This document shows positions 1 through 7,110 of a stretch of 10,582 nt of DNA, in pieces; position 1 is the stretch's first letter, and every line of letters begins with the position of its first letter. The DNA is from an uncultured Altererythrobacter sp. GTDB taxonomy: Bacteria > Pseudomonadota > Alphaproteobacteria > Sphingomonadales > Sphingomonadaceae. Location: the NCBI GenBank assembly GCA_938009055.1, contig CALLIO010000098.1, forward strand, positions 1 through 10,582. The letters run 5' to 3'. The position numbers and the translations under genes are program-made. Below the pieces are notes generated by a model. That model searched no databases, was not told the DNA's origin, and saw only the letters and a program-made list of their open reading frames with translations.

Positions 1-1419
1 GGTGCGCGGCTGGCCAATAAAACGGTGAAGTTTGAAGACCTCGCCGCGATCGGCAAGCCTGGCACTGTGGTCAATCAAGGGCCGCTTGGCGTTAACAATG
101 TGGCCGCGATTGAGCGCGTTGACTTCAGCAATGGCGTGCGCGCCATCCTGTGGGCGAATGATGCCGAACCCGGCCGCGTCGCGGTGAAAGTGCGCTTCGG
201 CGCGGGCTATCGCGCGTTTGAGGCCAAGGATGCAGCCTATGCCGCATTGGGCCAGAGCGCACTGGTCGGCTCTGGCGTGGGCGAGCTCAATCAGGAAGAC
301 CTCGACAGAATCGCAACGGGCCGCAAGCTGGGATTTGATTTCAGGATTGACGATGCGGTGTTTGAATTTTCCGCACAAACCCGCTCGGCTGATCTGGCTG
401 ACCAGCTTTACCTCTTCGCCGCTAAGCTGGGCATGCCGCGTTGGGACGCCAATCCGGTGATCCGCGCCAAGGCAGCAGCAGAGCTGGCCTATGACACATA
501 TTCAACCAGTCCGGGCGCTGTGCTCCAGCGTGATCTGGAATATCTCATCACCGATAAGGATGCGCGCTTTGCGACACCTGACCGCGATATGCTCAGTGAA
601 GTGACGCCGGAAAATTTCCGCAAGGTTTGGGAGCCGCTTTTGGCGCAAGGACCGGTTGAGGTTCTGATCTTTGGCGAGTTTGACAAGGATGCCGCGGTCG
701 ATCAGCTGGCCAAGACCTTCGGTGCGTTGCCCGAAAGATCAGCGATCAAACCTGCCGTTGCAGCGCGGGTTCCCGCTTTTCCTGAGGCCAGCGATGATCC
801 AACCGTTGTGACCCATCGCGGCGATGCCAATCAGGCTGCAGCGGTGATCGCATGGCCGACCAAGGGCGGGGTGGCTTCACTGCGCGAATCGCGCCAGTTG
901 GAAATTCTCACCAAAGTGTTCTCCAACCGCTTGATGGACGCCATGCGTGAACGGGCAGGGGCAAGCTACGCTCCGCAAGTGATCTCTGACTGGCCGGTTG
1001 ATCTTGATACGGGCGGCAAGATTATGGGCTTTGCGCAATTGCGCCCCAGTGATGTGCCGGTTTTCTTTGATGAAGCGGCCAAGATCGCCGCTGATCTGGT
1101 CGCTGCACCGCCATCGCAGGACGAGCTAAGCCGCGTGACCGAGCCATTGCGCCAGCAAATCAGCCGCGCCCTGACGGGCAACGGGTTCTGGCTCTATCAT
1201 CTGCAAGGGGCGACTTATGATCCGCGCCGCGTGGCATTGCTACGCACTTTGCTGGTCGATTATTCCCAGACTACGCCAGAGATCATGACGCTGCTGGCCA
1301 ATCGTTACCTGGCGAACAATCCCGGCTGGCGGCTGGCAATCATTCCCGAAGGCCAGCAATTGGCGACCGCAGCCGCGGCCCCTGCGCCTGCCTCGGGACC
1401 CGAAATCATCGGGCGGTAG
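1..1419 (+). CDS. M16 (insulinase-like) zinc peptidase, C-terminal part, 5' truncated by window
   Basis: The frame is open from base 1 to a TAG at 1417-1419, so this is the last 472 residues of a longer protein; the GTG at 25 is an internal Val, not a start. The segment resembles the C-terminal M16 unit of the long two-unit M16 peptidases of sphingomonads, which are usually exported or periplasmic. No HxxEH zinc motif is visible, as expected for the non-catalytic partner half. Around window residues 316-323 there is an Arg...Gly-Ala-Ser-Tyr stretch like the conserved R/Y pair with which the partner domain helps bind the substrate backbone. Alternating segments such as 'RVAVKVRFGAGYRAF' and 'PVEVLIFGEFD' fit the M16 alpha/beta fold. 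The C terminus is a low-complexity Ala/Pro tail. The family is fairly certain; substrate and activity cannot be judged because the catalytic half lies upstream. Confidence 0.85.
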   Translation, partial: GARLANKTVKFEDLAAIGKPGTVVNQGPLGVNNVAAIERVDFSNGVRAILWANDAEPGRVAVKVRFGAGYRAFEAKDAAYAALGQSALVGSGVGELNQEDLDRIATGRKLGFDFRIDDAVFEFSAQTRSADLADQLYLFAAKLGMPRWDANPVIRAKAAAELAYDTYSTSPGAVLQRDLEYLITDKDARFATPDRDMLSEVTPENFRKVWEPLLAQGPVEVLIFGEFDKDAAVDQLAKTFGALPERSAIKPAVAARVPAFPEASDDPTVVTHRGDANQAAAVIAWPTKGGVASLRESRQLEILTKVFSNRLMDAMRERAGASYAPQVISDWPVDLDTGGKIMGFAQLRPSDVPVFFDEAAKIAADLVAAPPSQDELSRVTEPLRQQISRALTGNGFWLYHLQGATYDPRRVALLRTLLVDYSQTTPEIMTLLANRYLANNPGWRLAIIPEGQQLATAAAAPAPASGPEIIGR

Positions 1420-1592
1420 TTGGATTGACTTGTTGAACGGGCGGGTGGCAACGGCATCATCATAAGAACGCGTGTTGCAAGCGCTTCAATATCTGTGATG
1501 AAATTTTCTTGTTTCGAAGGGCTAAAGTCCTTTGCTATTCTTTTATCCGCGCCCTAACTGCGCGCACAAGCTTTGAGCGAATTGAGAACCCG
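1420..1592 (+). promoter_or_regulatory. Gap before the DAHP synthase with weak promoter candidates
   Basis: This stretch is AT-richer than the flanking genes and looks non-coding, although a TTG-initiated frame of the next gene runs through its second half. Two weak sigma70-like candidates are visible. One is TTGCAA (1475-1480), 18 bp, TGAAAT (1499-1504). The other is TTCGAA (1513-1518), 17 bp, TATTCT (1536-1541), the latter with an extended -10 TG at 1533-1534. The second would put the transcript start near 1548, downstream of the TTG at 1509. A 19-codon ORF (1498-1557) with three Phe codons also lies here, without a clear ribosome binding site. No clear terminator follows the M16 gene. None of these assignments is firm. 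Confidence 0.25.
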
Positions 1593-2966
1593 ATTGCACA
1601 AAAATGGACCCCCGATGGCTGGAAAGCCTTTGAAGCGCGCCACTTGCCGCATTACGAAGATGCGCAGGAATTGGCCGAAGCAGAGGCGACCTTGGCAGCC
1701 TATCCGCCGCTTGTCTTTGCTGGCGAGGCGCGCGCGCTGAAGGCAGAATTGGCCGATGTGGCGCAGGGCAATGCGTTTTTGCTGCAGGGCGGTGATTGCG
1801 CTGAAAGCTTCGCCGAATTTCACCCCAACAATATTCGCGATACCTTCCGAGTATTGCTGCAAATGGCGGTCGTGATGACCTTTGCCAGCAAGCATCCGGT
1901 GGTCAAAGTCGGGCGCATGGCAGGCCAGTTTGCCAAGCCGCGCTCCTCACCGACTGAGACTAAGGGCGATGTGACGCTGCCAAGCTATTTCGGCGATAAT
2001 ATCAACGGGATCGAATTTGATCCGGTGCAGCGCCGCAATGATCCAGGCCGCATGGTCAAAGCTTATTCGCAAGCGGCCGCAACGCTCAATCTGCTGCGCG
2101 CCTTTGCTGGCGGTGGCTACGCCAATTTGCGCCAAGTGCACCAGTGGACGCTCGACTTTATGGGCCGCACCCCTTGGGCCAAGAAATTTGCCGAAACCGC
2201 CGATCAGATCGGCCAAGCGCTCGACTTTATGGAAGCGTGCGGGGTTGATCCTGCCACCGTCCCGCAATTGCAAGCGACCAGCTTCTACACCTCGCACGAG
2301 GCGCTTCTGCTGCCTTACGAGGAAGCAATGACACGGCAGGATTCGCTGACCGGCGATTGGTTTGCAACCAGCGCGCATATGGTCTGGATCGGGGATCGCA
2401 CGCGTTTTCCCGGCTCTGCGCATATCGAATGGGCGCGCGGCATCGGAAATCCGCTGGGCATGAAATGCGGCCCATCGCTGGCGCCCGATGATCTCTTGCG
2501 CCTGCTGGATGAGCTGAACCCTGCGCGCGAAGCGGGCCGGATCACGCTGATCAGCCGCTTTGGTCATGACAAGGTCGAGGAAGGCCTGCCTGCCTTGGCC
2601 CGCGCCGTGAAGCGCGAAGGGCATCCCGTAGTGTGGAGCTGCGACCCGATGCACGGCAATGTTATCAAGGCGGAAAGCGGCTTCAAAACCCGTCCGTTCG
2701 AGCGGATTTTGCGCGAGGTGAAGGGCTTTTTCGATGTTCACCGCGCGGAAGGCACGCATCCAGGCGGTATCCATATCGAGATGACGGGGCAGGATGTAAC
2801 CGAATGCACCGGCGGCGCGGTTGAGATTACCGACGAAGCTTTGGGGGATCGCTATCGTACGCATTGCGATCCGCGCCTCAACGCCGAGCAATCGCTGGAA
2901 CTGGCATTCCTGCTGGCCGAAATGCTCAACACAGAAGTGAATTCGCGCCAAGCCGACGCCGCTTGA
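1509..2966 (+). CDS. Class II 3-deoxy-7-phosphoheptulonate (DAHP) synthase
   Basis: Condenses phosphoenolpyruvate and erythrose 4-phosphate to DAHP, the first step of the shikimate pathway to aromatic amino acids; cytosolic and metal-dependent. Class II (plant/AroG of Mycobacterium type) signatures are clear: GGDCAESF at residues 94-101, RMAGQFAKPRSSPTE at 136-150, DPMHGN at 379-384 and HPGGIHIEMTG at 417-427. The expected metal ligands Cys97, His382, Glu424 and Asp454 are all present with family spacing. The coordinates use the only canonical in-frame start, TTG at 1509 (485 aa). The first 28 residues look unlike the family and have no clear ribosome binding site. Relatives begin at about 'xAQKWTPDGW', which here corresponds to an ATT codon at 1593 (457 aa). 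The true start is therefore probably near 1593. The enzyme is highly certain, the start is not. I saw nothing that identifies its feedback inhibitor. Confidence 0.95.
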   Translation: MFRRAKVLCYSFIRALTARTSFERIENPIAQKWTPDGWKAFEARHLPHYEDAQELAEAEATLAAYPPLVFAGEARALKAELADVAQGNAFLLQGGDCAESFAEFHPNNIRDTFRVLLQMAVVMTFASKHPVVKVGRMAGQFAKPRSSPTETKGDVTLPSYFGDNINGIEFDPVQRRNDPGRMVKAYSQAAATLNLLRAFAGGGYANLRQVHQWTLDFMGRTPWAKKFAETADQIGQALDFMEACGVDPATVPQLQATSFYTSHEALLLPYEEAMTRQDSLTGDWFATSAHMVWIGDRTRFPGSAHIEWARGIGNPLGMKCGPSLAPDDLLRLLDELNPAREAGRITLISRFGHDKVEEGLPALARAVKREGHPVVWSCDPMHGNVIKAESGFKTRPFERILREVKGFFDVHRAEGTHPGGIHIEMTGQDVTECTGGAVEITDEALGDRYRTHCDPRLNAEQSLELAFLLAEMLNTEVNSRQADAA

Positions 2967-2976
2967 GTCTTTCCTT

Positions 2977-3004
2977 TTCAATGCGCTCTGCATGAGGCAT
3001 TGAA
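2977..3004 (+). terminator. Hairpin just after the DAHP synthase gene, possible terminator
   Basis: TTCAATGC (2977-2984) pairs perfectly with GCATTGAA (2997-3004). Inside, CTC (2986-2988) pairs with GAG (2994-2996) around a TGCAT loop, leaving one bulged G at 2985. This gives an 11-bp stem starting 10 bases after the stop codon. No T-tract follows (GGGTTAAGG), so it is not a textbook intrinsic terminator; it could be a transcript 3'-end stabiliser or a weak or Rho-assisted terminator separating the shikimate gene from egtB. Confidence 0.4.
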
Positions 3005-3021
3005 GGGTTAAGGAAGACGCG

Positions 3022-3027
3022 AGGAGG
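3022..3027 (+). promoter_or_regulatory. Strong Shine-Dalgarno AGGAGG without a canonical start at normal spacing
   Basis: AGGAGG is a perfect complement of the 16S 3' end. The next in-frame ATG of egtB is 33 bases further on (3061). At the ideal 6-base spacing there is instead an ATC codon (3034), in frame with egtB, which would add nine residues. No ATG, GTG or TTG lies in any frame within the usual 5-10 base window. The ATG at 3061 itself has no recognisable ribosome binding site. The site therefore bears on the choice of egtB start. Confidence 0.5.
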
Positions 3028-3060
3028 CGTTTTATCTCTCAATCGCTTACGCAAAGCGAC

Positions 3061-4272
3061 ATGCTTCACAGCGATGCTTTGGCCGAGCAATTCGCCAAAA
3101 CCCGCGCCCTGTCCGAGGCTCTGGTCGCGCCGCTTAGCGATGCCGATGCGACGATCCAGTCGATGGAGGATGCCTCGCCAGCCAAATGGCATTTGGCGCA
3201 TACAACATGGTTCTGGGAGACGTTTCTGCTCAGAGATCATGCAGCAGGCTACAAGCTCTTCCACGAGAATTACCCCTTCCTCTTCAACTCCTATTATGAG
3301 GCGGAAGGAGCGCGGATCGCGCGTTTTTCGCGCGGGCTATTGTCGCGCCCTTCGCTGGAAGAGATCCTGAGCTGGCGCGCCCATGTTGATGCGGCCATGG
3401 CGCCCTTGCTGGATGATCCGCAGCATGCTGACCTCATCCAATTGGGCATTGCCCATGAACAGCAACATCAAGAATTGCTTCTAACCGATATCAAGCATGC
3501 GCTGTTTCAAAATCCGCTGGGCCCAGCGATGTTTGAAAGCGCTCCTGCTGCCGCCGCGAAAGCGCCCGACAATGGCTGGCACGAATATCCCGGCGGCATT
3601 GCCCAGATTGGCCATGCAGGCAATGGTTTCGCCTTCGACAATGAAGGGCCGCGCCACCGTGTCCTGCTCGAACCCTTTGCGCTCGCCAAATCGCTCGTCA
3701 CCAATGGCGAATGGGACGCATTCATCGCTGATGGTGGCTATTCCAACGCCGCGCTTTGGCTCTCTGATGGTTGGAGCTGGTTACGTGAAAACCAGATCAA
3801 CGCGCCGCTTTACTGGCATGAGGAGAAGCACTTCACCCATAGCGGCTGGCAGGTCCGCGATCCTCATGCGCCGGTCACTCATATCTCTTACTTCGAAGCG
3901 GATGCTTACGCGACTTGGAGCAGGCAACGGCTGCCCACTGAGTTCGAATGGGACGCGTTTGCCCAAACCCATGACGCCAGCAAAGGCAATCAGCTCGACG
4001 GCGCCTCAGCTCCGTTGCCATCCGGCTCATCCAGCTTGTTCGGCGATTGCTGGCAGTTCACCCGCTCAGCCTATTTGCCCTATCCGCGCTTCAAGCCAGC
4101 CTCGGGCGCAGTGGGCGAATACAATGGCAAATTTATGAGCGGGCAATTTGTGCTGAAGGGGGCGAGCTGTGCCACGGTGCGCGGGCATTCGCGCGCCTCC
4201 TATCGCAACTTCTTCTACCCCCATCAGCGCTGGCAATTCACTGGCCTAAGGCTGGCAAAGGATATCGGATAA
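3061..4272 (+). CDS. egtB: Ergothioneine biosynthesis sulfoxide synthase EgtB
   Basis: A non-heme Fe(II), O2-dependent enzyme that forms the C-S bond between the imidazole of trimethylhistidine (hercynine) and a cysteine-type thiol, giving a sulfoxide precursor of ergothioneine. The N-terminal DinB-like domain carries HLAHTTWFWE (residues 44-53) and HEQQHQE (132-138); His47, His132 and His136 are the likely iron-binding triad. From about residue 172 to the end lies the formylglycine-generating-enzyme/sulfatase-modifying fold, with GGIAQIGHAGNGFAFDNEGP, VTNGEWDAFI and a terminal RASYRNFFYPHQRWQFTGLR block typical of EgtB. Length 403 aa is normal for the proteobacterial type. The stop codon overlaps the start of egtD (TAATG), indicating a co-translated operon. 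No egtA or egtC is adjacent, so the thiol donor (cysteine or gamma-glutamylcysteine) is open. The start could instead be a non-standard ATC at 3034, preceded by AGGAGG. Confidence 0.93.
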   Translation: MLHSDALAEQFAKTRALSEALVAPLSDADATIQSMEDASPAKWHLAHTTWFWETFLLRDHAAGYKLFHENYPFLFNSYYEAEGARIARFSRGLLSRPSLEEILSWRAHVDAAMAPLLDDPQHADLIQLGIAHEQQHQELLLTDIKHALFQNPLGPAMFESAPAAAAKAPDNGWHEYPGGIAQIGHAGNGFAFDNEGPRHRVLLEPFALAKSLVTNGEWDAFIADGGYSNAALWLSDGWSWLRENQINAPLYWHEEKHFTHSGWQVRDPHAPVTHISYFEADAYATWSRQRLPTEFEWDAFAQTHDASKGNQLDGASAPLPSGSSSLFGDCWQFTRSAYLPYPRFKPASGAVGEYNGKFMSGQFVLKGASCATVRGHSRASYRNFFYPHQRWQFTGLRLAKDIG

Positions 4273-5258
4273 TGGCGCGCAGCGAAGGACTATCCATCGT
4301 CAATCTCGACGATGACGGGGTCGATCTGGCGTTTAGAGCCGATGTCTTGACCGGTCTTGCGCAGGCGCAAAAGGCGATTCCTGCGCGCTGGCTCTATGAT
4401 GATGCGGGCAGCGAATTGTTCGAGGATATCACCCAGATACCCGAATATTACCCCACACGGGCCGAGACCGAGATTTTGCAAAGCCGCGCCGCTGAATTTG
4501 CCAGCGGGATTGGGGCAGGGCGCGCCGTGGTGGAGTTCGGCTCTGGCAGTTCGGTGAAAACGCCGCTGCTCTTGTCCGCGATTGATCCTGCAGCCTATGT
4601 GCCGCTCGATATATCGGGCGATTTCTTGCGCGCCGCCGCTGCTGATCTTGCGGCCAAATTCCCCGGCCTTCCCGTCCATCCGGTCGAGGCGGATTTTATG
4701 CGCACGGTGGAATTGCCCGATGCGGTTGCTGACCTTCCCAAGCTCGGCTTTTTTCCCGGCTCCACCATTGGCAATATGGTCGCGCGCACCGCGGTCGATT
4801 TGCTGCGCACCATGCGGGCGACATTGGGCGAGGGAGCAAAGCTGCTGATCGGCATGGATCTGATCAAGGATGAGGAAGTGCTGGTCGCCGCCTATGATGA
4901 TGCAGCCGGCGTGACGGCTGAGTTCAATTGCAATCTCGCGCGCCGGATCAACCGCGAGCTTGCTGGCGATATTCCGGTCGAAAGTCTGGAGCATGTTGCG
5001 CTGTGGAACGATGATGATGCGCGGATCGAAATGCATTTGCGCGCGAAGGAAGCGGTGCGCTTCACCGTTTCGGGCAAGAGCTTTGCGATGGAAGAGGGCG
5101 AGACAATCCACACCGAAAACAGCCACAAATTCACCCGTCGCACCTCAAACATGTTGTTGCTGGCGGGCGGCTGGACGCCGGTAAAGCGGTGGCTCGATAG
5201 CAAACAGCGCTTCAGCCTGATCCTTGCCGAAGCATCCATTGCCCGCAGCGCTCCGTAG
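4272..5258 (+). CDS. egtD: L-histidine N-alpha-methyltransferase EgtD
   Basis: Transfers three methyl groups from S-adenosylmethionine to the alpha-amino group of histidine to give hercynine, the substrate of EgtB. The ATG at 4272 overlaps the egtB stop and is preceded by AAAGGA (4257-4262), giving 328 aa, close to the family length; the frame is open further upstream inside egtB, but that part is not EgtD-like. Motifs: YDDAGSELFE, then EYYPTRAE with Tyr59-Tyr60, the SAM loop EFGSGSSVKT (88-97), PLDIS, and PGSTIGN ending in Asn168, which corresponds to the histidine-binding Asn of the mycobacterial enzyme. Glu282 and Ser284 in HTENSHKF match the residues that read the imidazole ring in characterised EgtD. 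All key residues are intact. With egtB this supplies the two core ergothioneine steps; a C-S lyase is not in the window. Confidence 0.95.
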   Translation: MARSEGLSIVNLDDDGVDLAFRADVLTGLAQAQKAIPARWLYDDAGSELFEDITQIPEYYPTRAETEILQSRAAEFASGIGAGRAVVEFGSGSSVKTPLLLSAIDPAAYVPLDISGDFLRAAAADLAAKFPGLPVHPVEADFMRTVELPDAVADLPKLGFFPGSTIGNMVARTAVDLLRTMRATLGEGAKLLIGMDLIKDEEVLVAAYDDAAGVTAEFNCNLARRINRELAGDIPVESLEHVALWNDDDARIEMHLRAKEAVRFTVSGKSFAMEEGETIHTENSHKFTRRTSNMLLLAGGWTPVKRWLDSKQRFSLILAEASIARSAP

Positions 5259-5266
5259 CTCAAACC

Positions 5267-6229
5267 ATGAAACCAACCAACACTCGCATCGCCATTATTG
5301 GCGCAGGCATGGCAGGGCTGAGCTGTGCCAATGCGCTGGCTGCCAAGGGCTTTGCTCCGACCATTTTTGACAAGGGGCGCGGGCCGGGCGGGCGCATGGC
5401 AGCTCGCCGCGCTGAAGTTGCAGAGGATACGCTGCAATTTGATCACGGCGCGCAGCATTTTAGCGCCAATTCGCCAGCGTTTGCGCGCCAGATCGCTGAA
5501 TGGGAAGAGCGCGGTATCGTGGCCGCGTGGCCAGCTGCGGGCGAGGGGGCTTTTGTTGGAACTCCGGCGATGAATGCGCCCATACGCGCTTTGGCCGAGG
5601 GGCTGGATGTGCGCTGGGGTGCGCGGATTGAAACGCTTGAGTATATGGCGGCGGAAACGGGCGGCGAATGGACGCTGAAAACTGCGGATGAGAGCTTCAC
5701 ATTCGACAGCGTCATTTGCGCGGTTCCCGCAGAACAGGCCGCTGAATTGCTCGCAGCCGTCGCGCCGCAATTTGCAGCCAAGGCGCGCGCGGTTACCTCA
5801 ACCCCGTGCTGGGCAGCGATGGTCGCCTTCGAGGCTCCGCTGGATGCGCCGGACTGTGTGCGCGGAGGCGAGAATCAGCCAATCGCATGGGCGGCGCGCA
5901 ATTCAGCGAAACCCGGGCGTTTGGGCACAGAGACTTGGGTGATCCACGGCTCGGCAGATTTCTCGCGCAGCATATTGGAGCATAACAAGGAGGATGCGGC
6001 GATAGCTCTGCTCAATGCCTTCGCAGCGCAAGCAAGGCTTGCCTTACCGGAGCCTATCCACGCTGTTGCGCATCGCTGGCTCTATGCCTTCCCACAGCCT
6101 GTTGAAGCGCCCCAATCCCTTTGGGATGAAGAGTTCGGGATCGGCGTGTGCGGAGACTGGTTAAGTGCAGCGCGCGTTGAGGATGCGTTTCTATCCGGCA
6201 AAGCGCTCGCCCAACGCATCCTTGGCTAA
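5267..6229 (+). CDS. FAD/NAD(P)-dependent oxidoreductase, amine-oxidase/renalase-like
   Basis: A 320-residue flavoprotein. The N terminus has a Rossmann dinucleotide site, RIAIIGAGMAG (7-17), followed by the second-strand acid FDKGRGPGGRMAARR (Asp35, with the GG(R) motif at 41-43), typical of amine-oxidase-like FAD enzymes. A DHGAQHF motif at 59-65 and a C-terminal GIGVCGDWL...VEDAFLSG segment, which normally contacts the flavin, are also present. It resembles the COG3380-type proteins loosely annotated as renalase-like or as neighbours of photolyases; the substrate is unknown. It starts 8 bases after egtD on the same strand and so probably shares the transcript, although no strong ribosome binding site precedes the ATG. 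No signal peptide or membrane segment is evident, so it should be cytosolic. A role in ergothioneine metabolism is possible but inferred only from position. Confidence 0.82.
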   Translation: MKPTNTRIAIIGAGMAGLSCANALAAKGFAPTIFDKGRGPGGRMAARRAEVAEDTLQFDHGAQHFSANSPAFARQIAEWEERGIVAAWPAAGEGAFVGTPAMNAPIRALAEGLDVRWGARIETLEYMAAETGGEWTLKTADESFTFDSVICAVPAEQAAELLAAVAPQFAAKARAVTSTPCWAAMVAFEAPLDAPDCVRGGENQPIAWAARNSAKPGRLGTETWVIHGSADFSRSILEHNKEDAAIALLNAFAAQARLALPEPIHAVAHRWLYAFPQPVEAPQSLWDEEFGIGVCGDWLSAARVEDAFLSGKALAQRILG

Positions 6230-6258
6230 GCCCAGCCTCTCATTAGCCACAACCAGCT

Positions 6259-6278
6259 TAGCCCCAGCAAATGGGCTA
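6259..6278 (+). terminator. Short hairpin after the egtB-egtD-FAD unit, weak terminator candidate
   Basis: TAGCCC (6259-6264) pairs with GGGCTA (6273-6278) around an 8-base loop, 30 bases after the flavoprotein stop codon, followed by GTTTACG. The stem is short and the T-tract poor, so termination efficiency is uncertain. It lies at the place where the ergothioneine unit would be expected to end. The remainder of the 107-base gap shows only the ribosome binding site of the next gene. Confidence 0.3.
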
Positions 6279-6336
6279 GTTTACGCATCAGCACGTAGGC
6301 CATAGCCCTATCCCCCTGACCGACAGGAGATAGATT

Positions 6337-7098
6337 ATGAGTGCGCTTTTCGATCTGACAGGCAAAACGGCCGTTATTACCGGCGCTGGACGCGGGATTG
6401 GCGAGGGGATCGCGACCACTTTGGCCGAGGCAGGCGCAAACGTCGTGTGTGCGGCTCGCTCAACCGACCAGATTGAAAACACCGCTAACCTGGTCAATTC
6501 CAGCAATAGTGGCGGACGCGCAATCTGGCAGAAATGCGACGTTTCCAGTGCAGAGGATATGAACGCATTGGCCCAGCGCGCGGTCGATGAATTCGGATCG
6601 CTTGATATTTGGGTCAACAATGCGGGCGGCTCGCTTGTGTCCGCCCCGATGGCAGAGCTGGATCCGGCCGAATGGGACAAGACGATTGCGGTCAATCTCT
6701 CCTCGATCTTTTACAGCGTTCAGGCCGCCGTTCCGCATTTCACCGAAAAGAGCGCGATGGTGAACATCTCCTCGCTAGCCGGGCTGGAGCCGTTTGCTGG
6801 CAGCGCGCATTATTCCGCAGCGAAAGCGGGCGTGAATATGATCACCAAGACTTTGGGGATCGAGCTTGGCCCCAAAACGCGCGTGAATGCGATTATGCCG
6901 GGGTTTGTCCCGACCGATACGGTTAAAAAGGCGCTGAGCATGTCGGATGAGGATTTCGGCCCGCTGCTCGAACAATTGCAACTGCCTGCTGGTAGGCTCG
7001 GTACGCCGCAGGATATTGCGGGGCTGGTGCTCTATCTGGTTGCACCCGTTTCCGAATGGATGACCGGACAGGCGATAGCGCTGAGCGGAAAGCCCTAG
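6337..7098 (+). CDS. Classical short-chain dehydrogenase/reductase (SDR)
   Basis: A 253-residue NAD(P)-dependent oxidoreductase of the classical SDR family. The cofactor motif TGAGRGIG is at residues 15-22, the NNAG stabilising motif at 94-97, and the catalytic Ser146, Tyr159 and Lys163 (YSAAK) are in place. The segment after Tyr reads VNMITKTLGIELGP, as usual. The C terminus MTGQAIALSGKP is the normal final strand, although the usual 'DGG' is replaced. An Ala-Arg pair (AARS) after the second strand suggests NADP(H) preference, a weak inference. The substrate cannot be told; relatives are annotated variously as glucose, hydroxysteroid or 3-oxoacyl reductases. Start at ATG 6337 is supported by AGGAG at 6325-6329, spacing 7. 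It is separated from the ergothioneine unit by 107 bases and is probably transcribed independently. Confidence 0.9.
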   Translation: MSALFDLTGKTAVITGAGRGIGEGIATTLAEAGANVVCAARSTDQIENTANLVNSSNSGGRAIWQKCDVSSAEDMNALAQRAVDEFGSLDIWVNNAGGSLVSAPMAELDPAEWDKTIAVNLSSIFYSVQAAVPHFTEKSAMVNISSLAGLEPFAGSAHYSAAKAGVNMITKTLGIELGPKTRVNAIMPGFVPTDTVKKALSMSDEDFGPLLEQLQLPAGRLGTPQDIAGLVLYLVAPVSEWMTGQAIALSGKP

Positions 7099-7110
7099 GT
7101 TTCCCTTTTG

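Noticed and set aside
1947..2993. 348-codon open frame on the minus strand across the DAHP synthase
   Set aside because: It is fully antisense to a gene with all metal ligands and motifs intact; the translation matches no family I recognise and is explained by codon bias of the sense gene.
4047..4271. Extension of the egtD frame upstream inside egtB
   Set aside because: The extra 75 residues come from the egtB C-terminal coding region read in another frame; the ATG at 4272 has a ribosome binding site and gives the family length and residue numbering.
4290..5126. 278-codon minus-strand frame opposite egtD
   Set aside because: Antisense shadow of a confirmed EgtD; no ribosome binding site or recognisable domain.
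4892..5770. 292-codon minus-strand frame spanning the egtD / FAD oxidoreductase junction
   Set aside because: Overlaps two well-supported plus-strand genes; composition is typical of a frame shadow.
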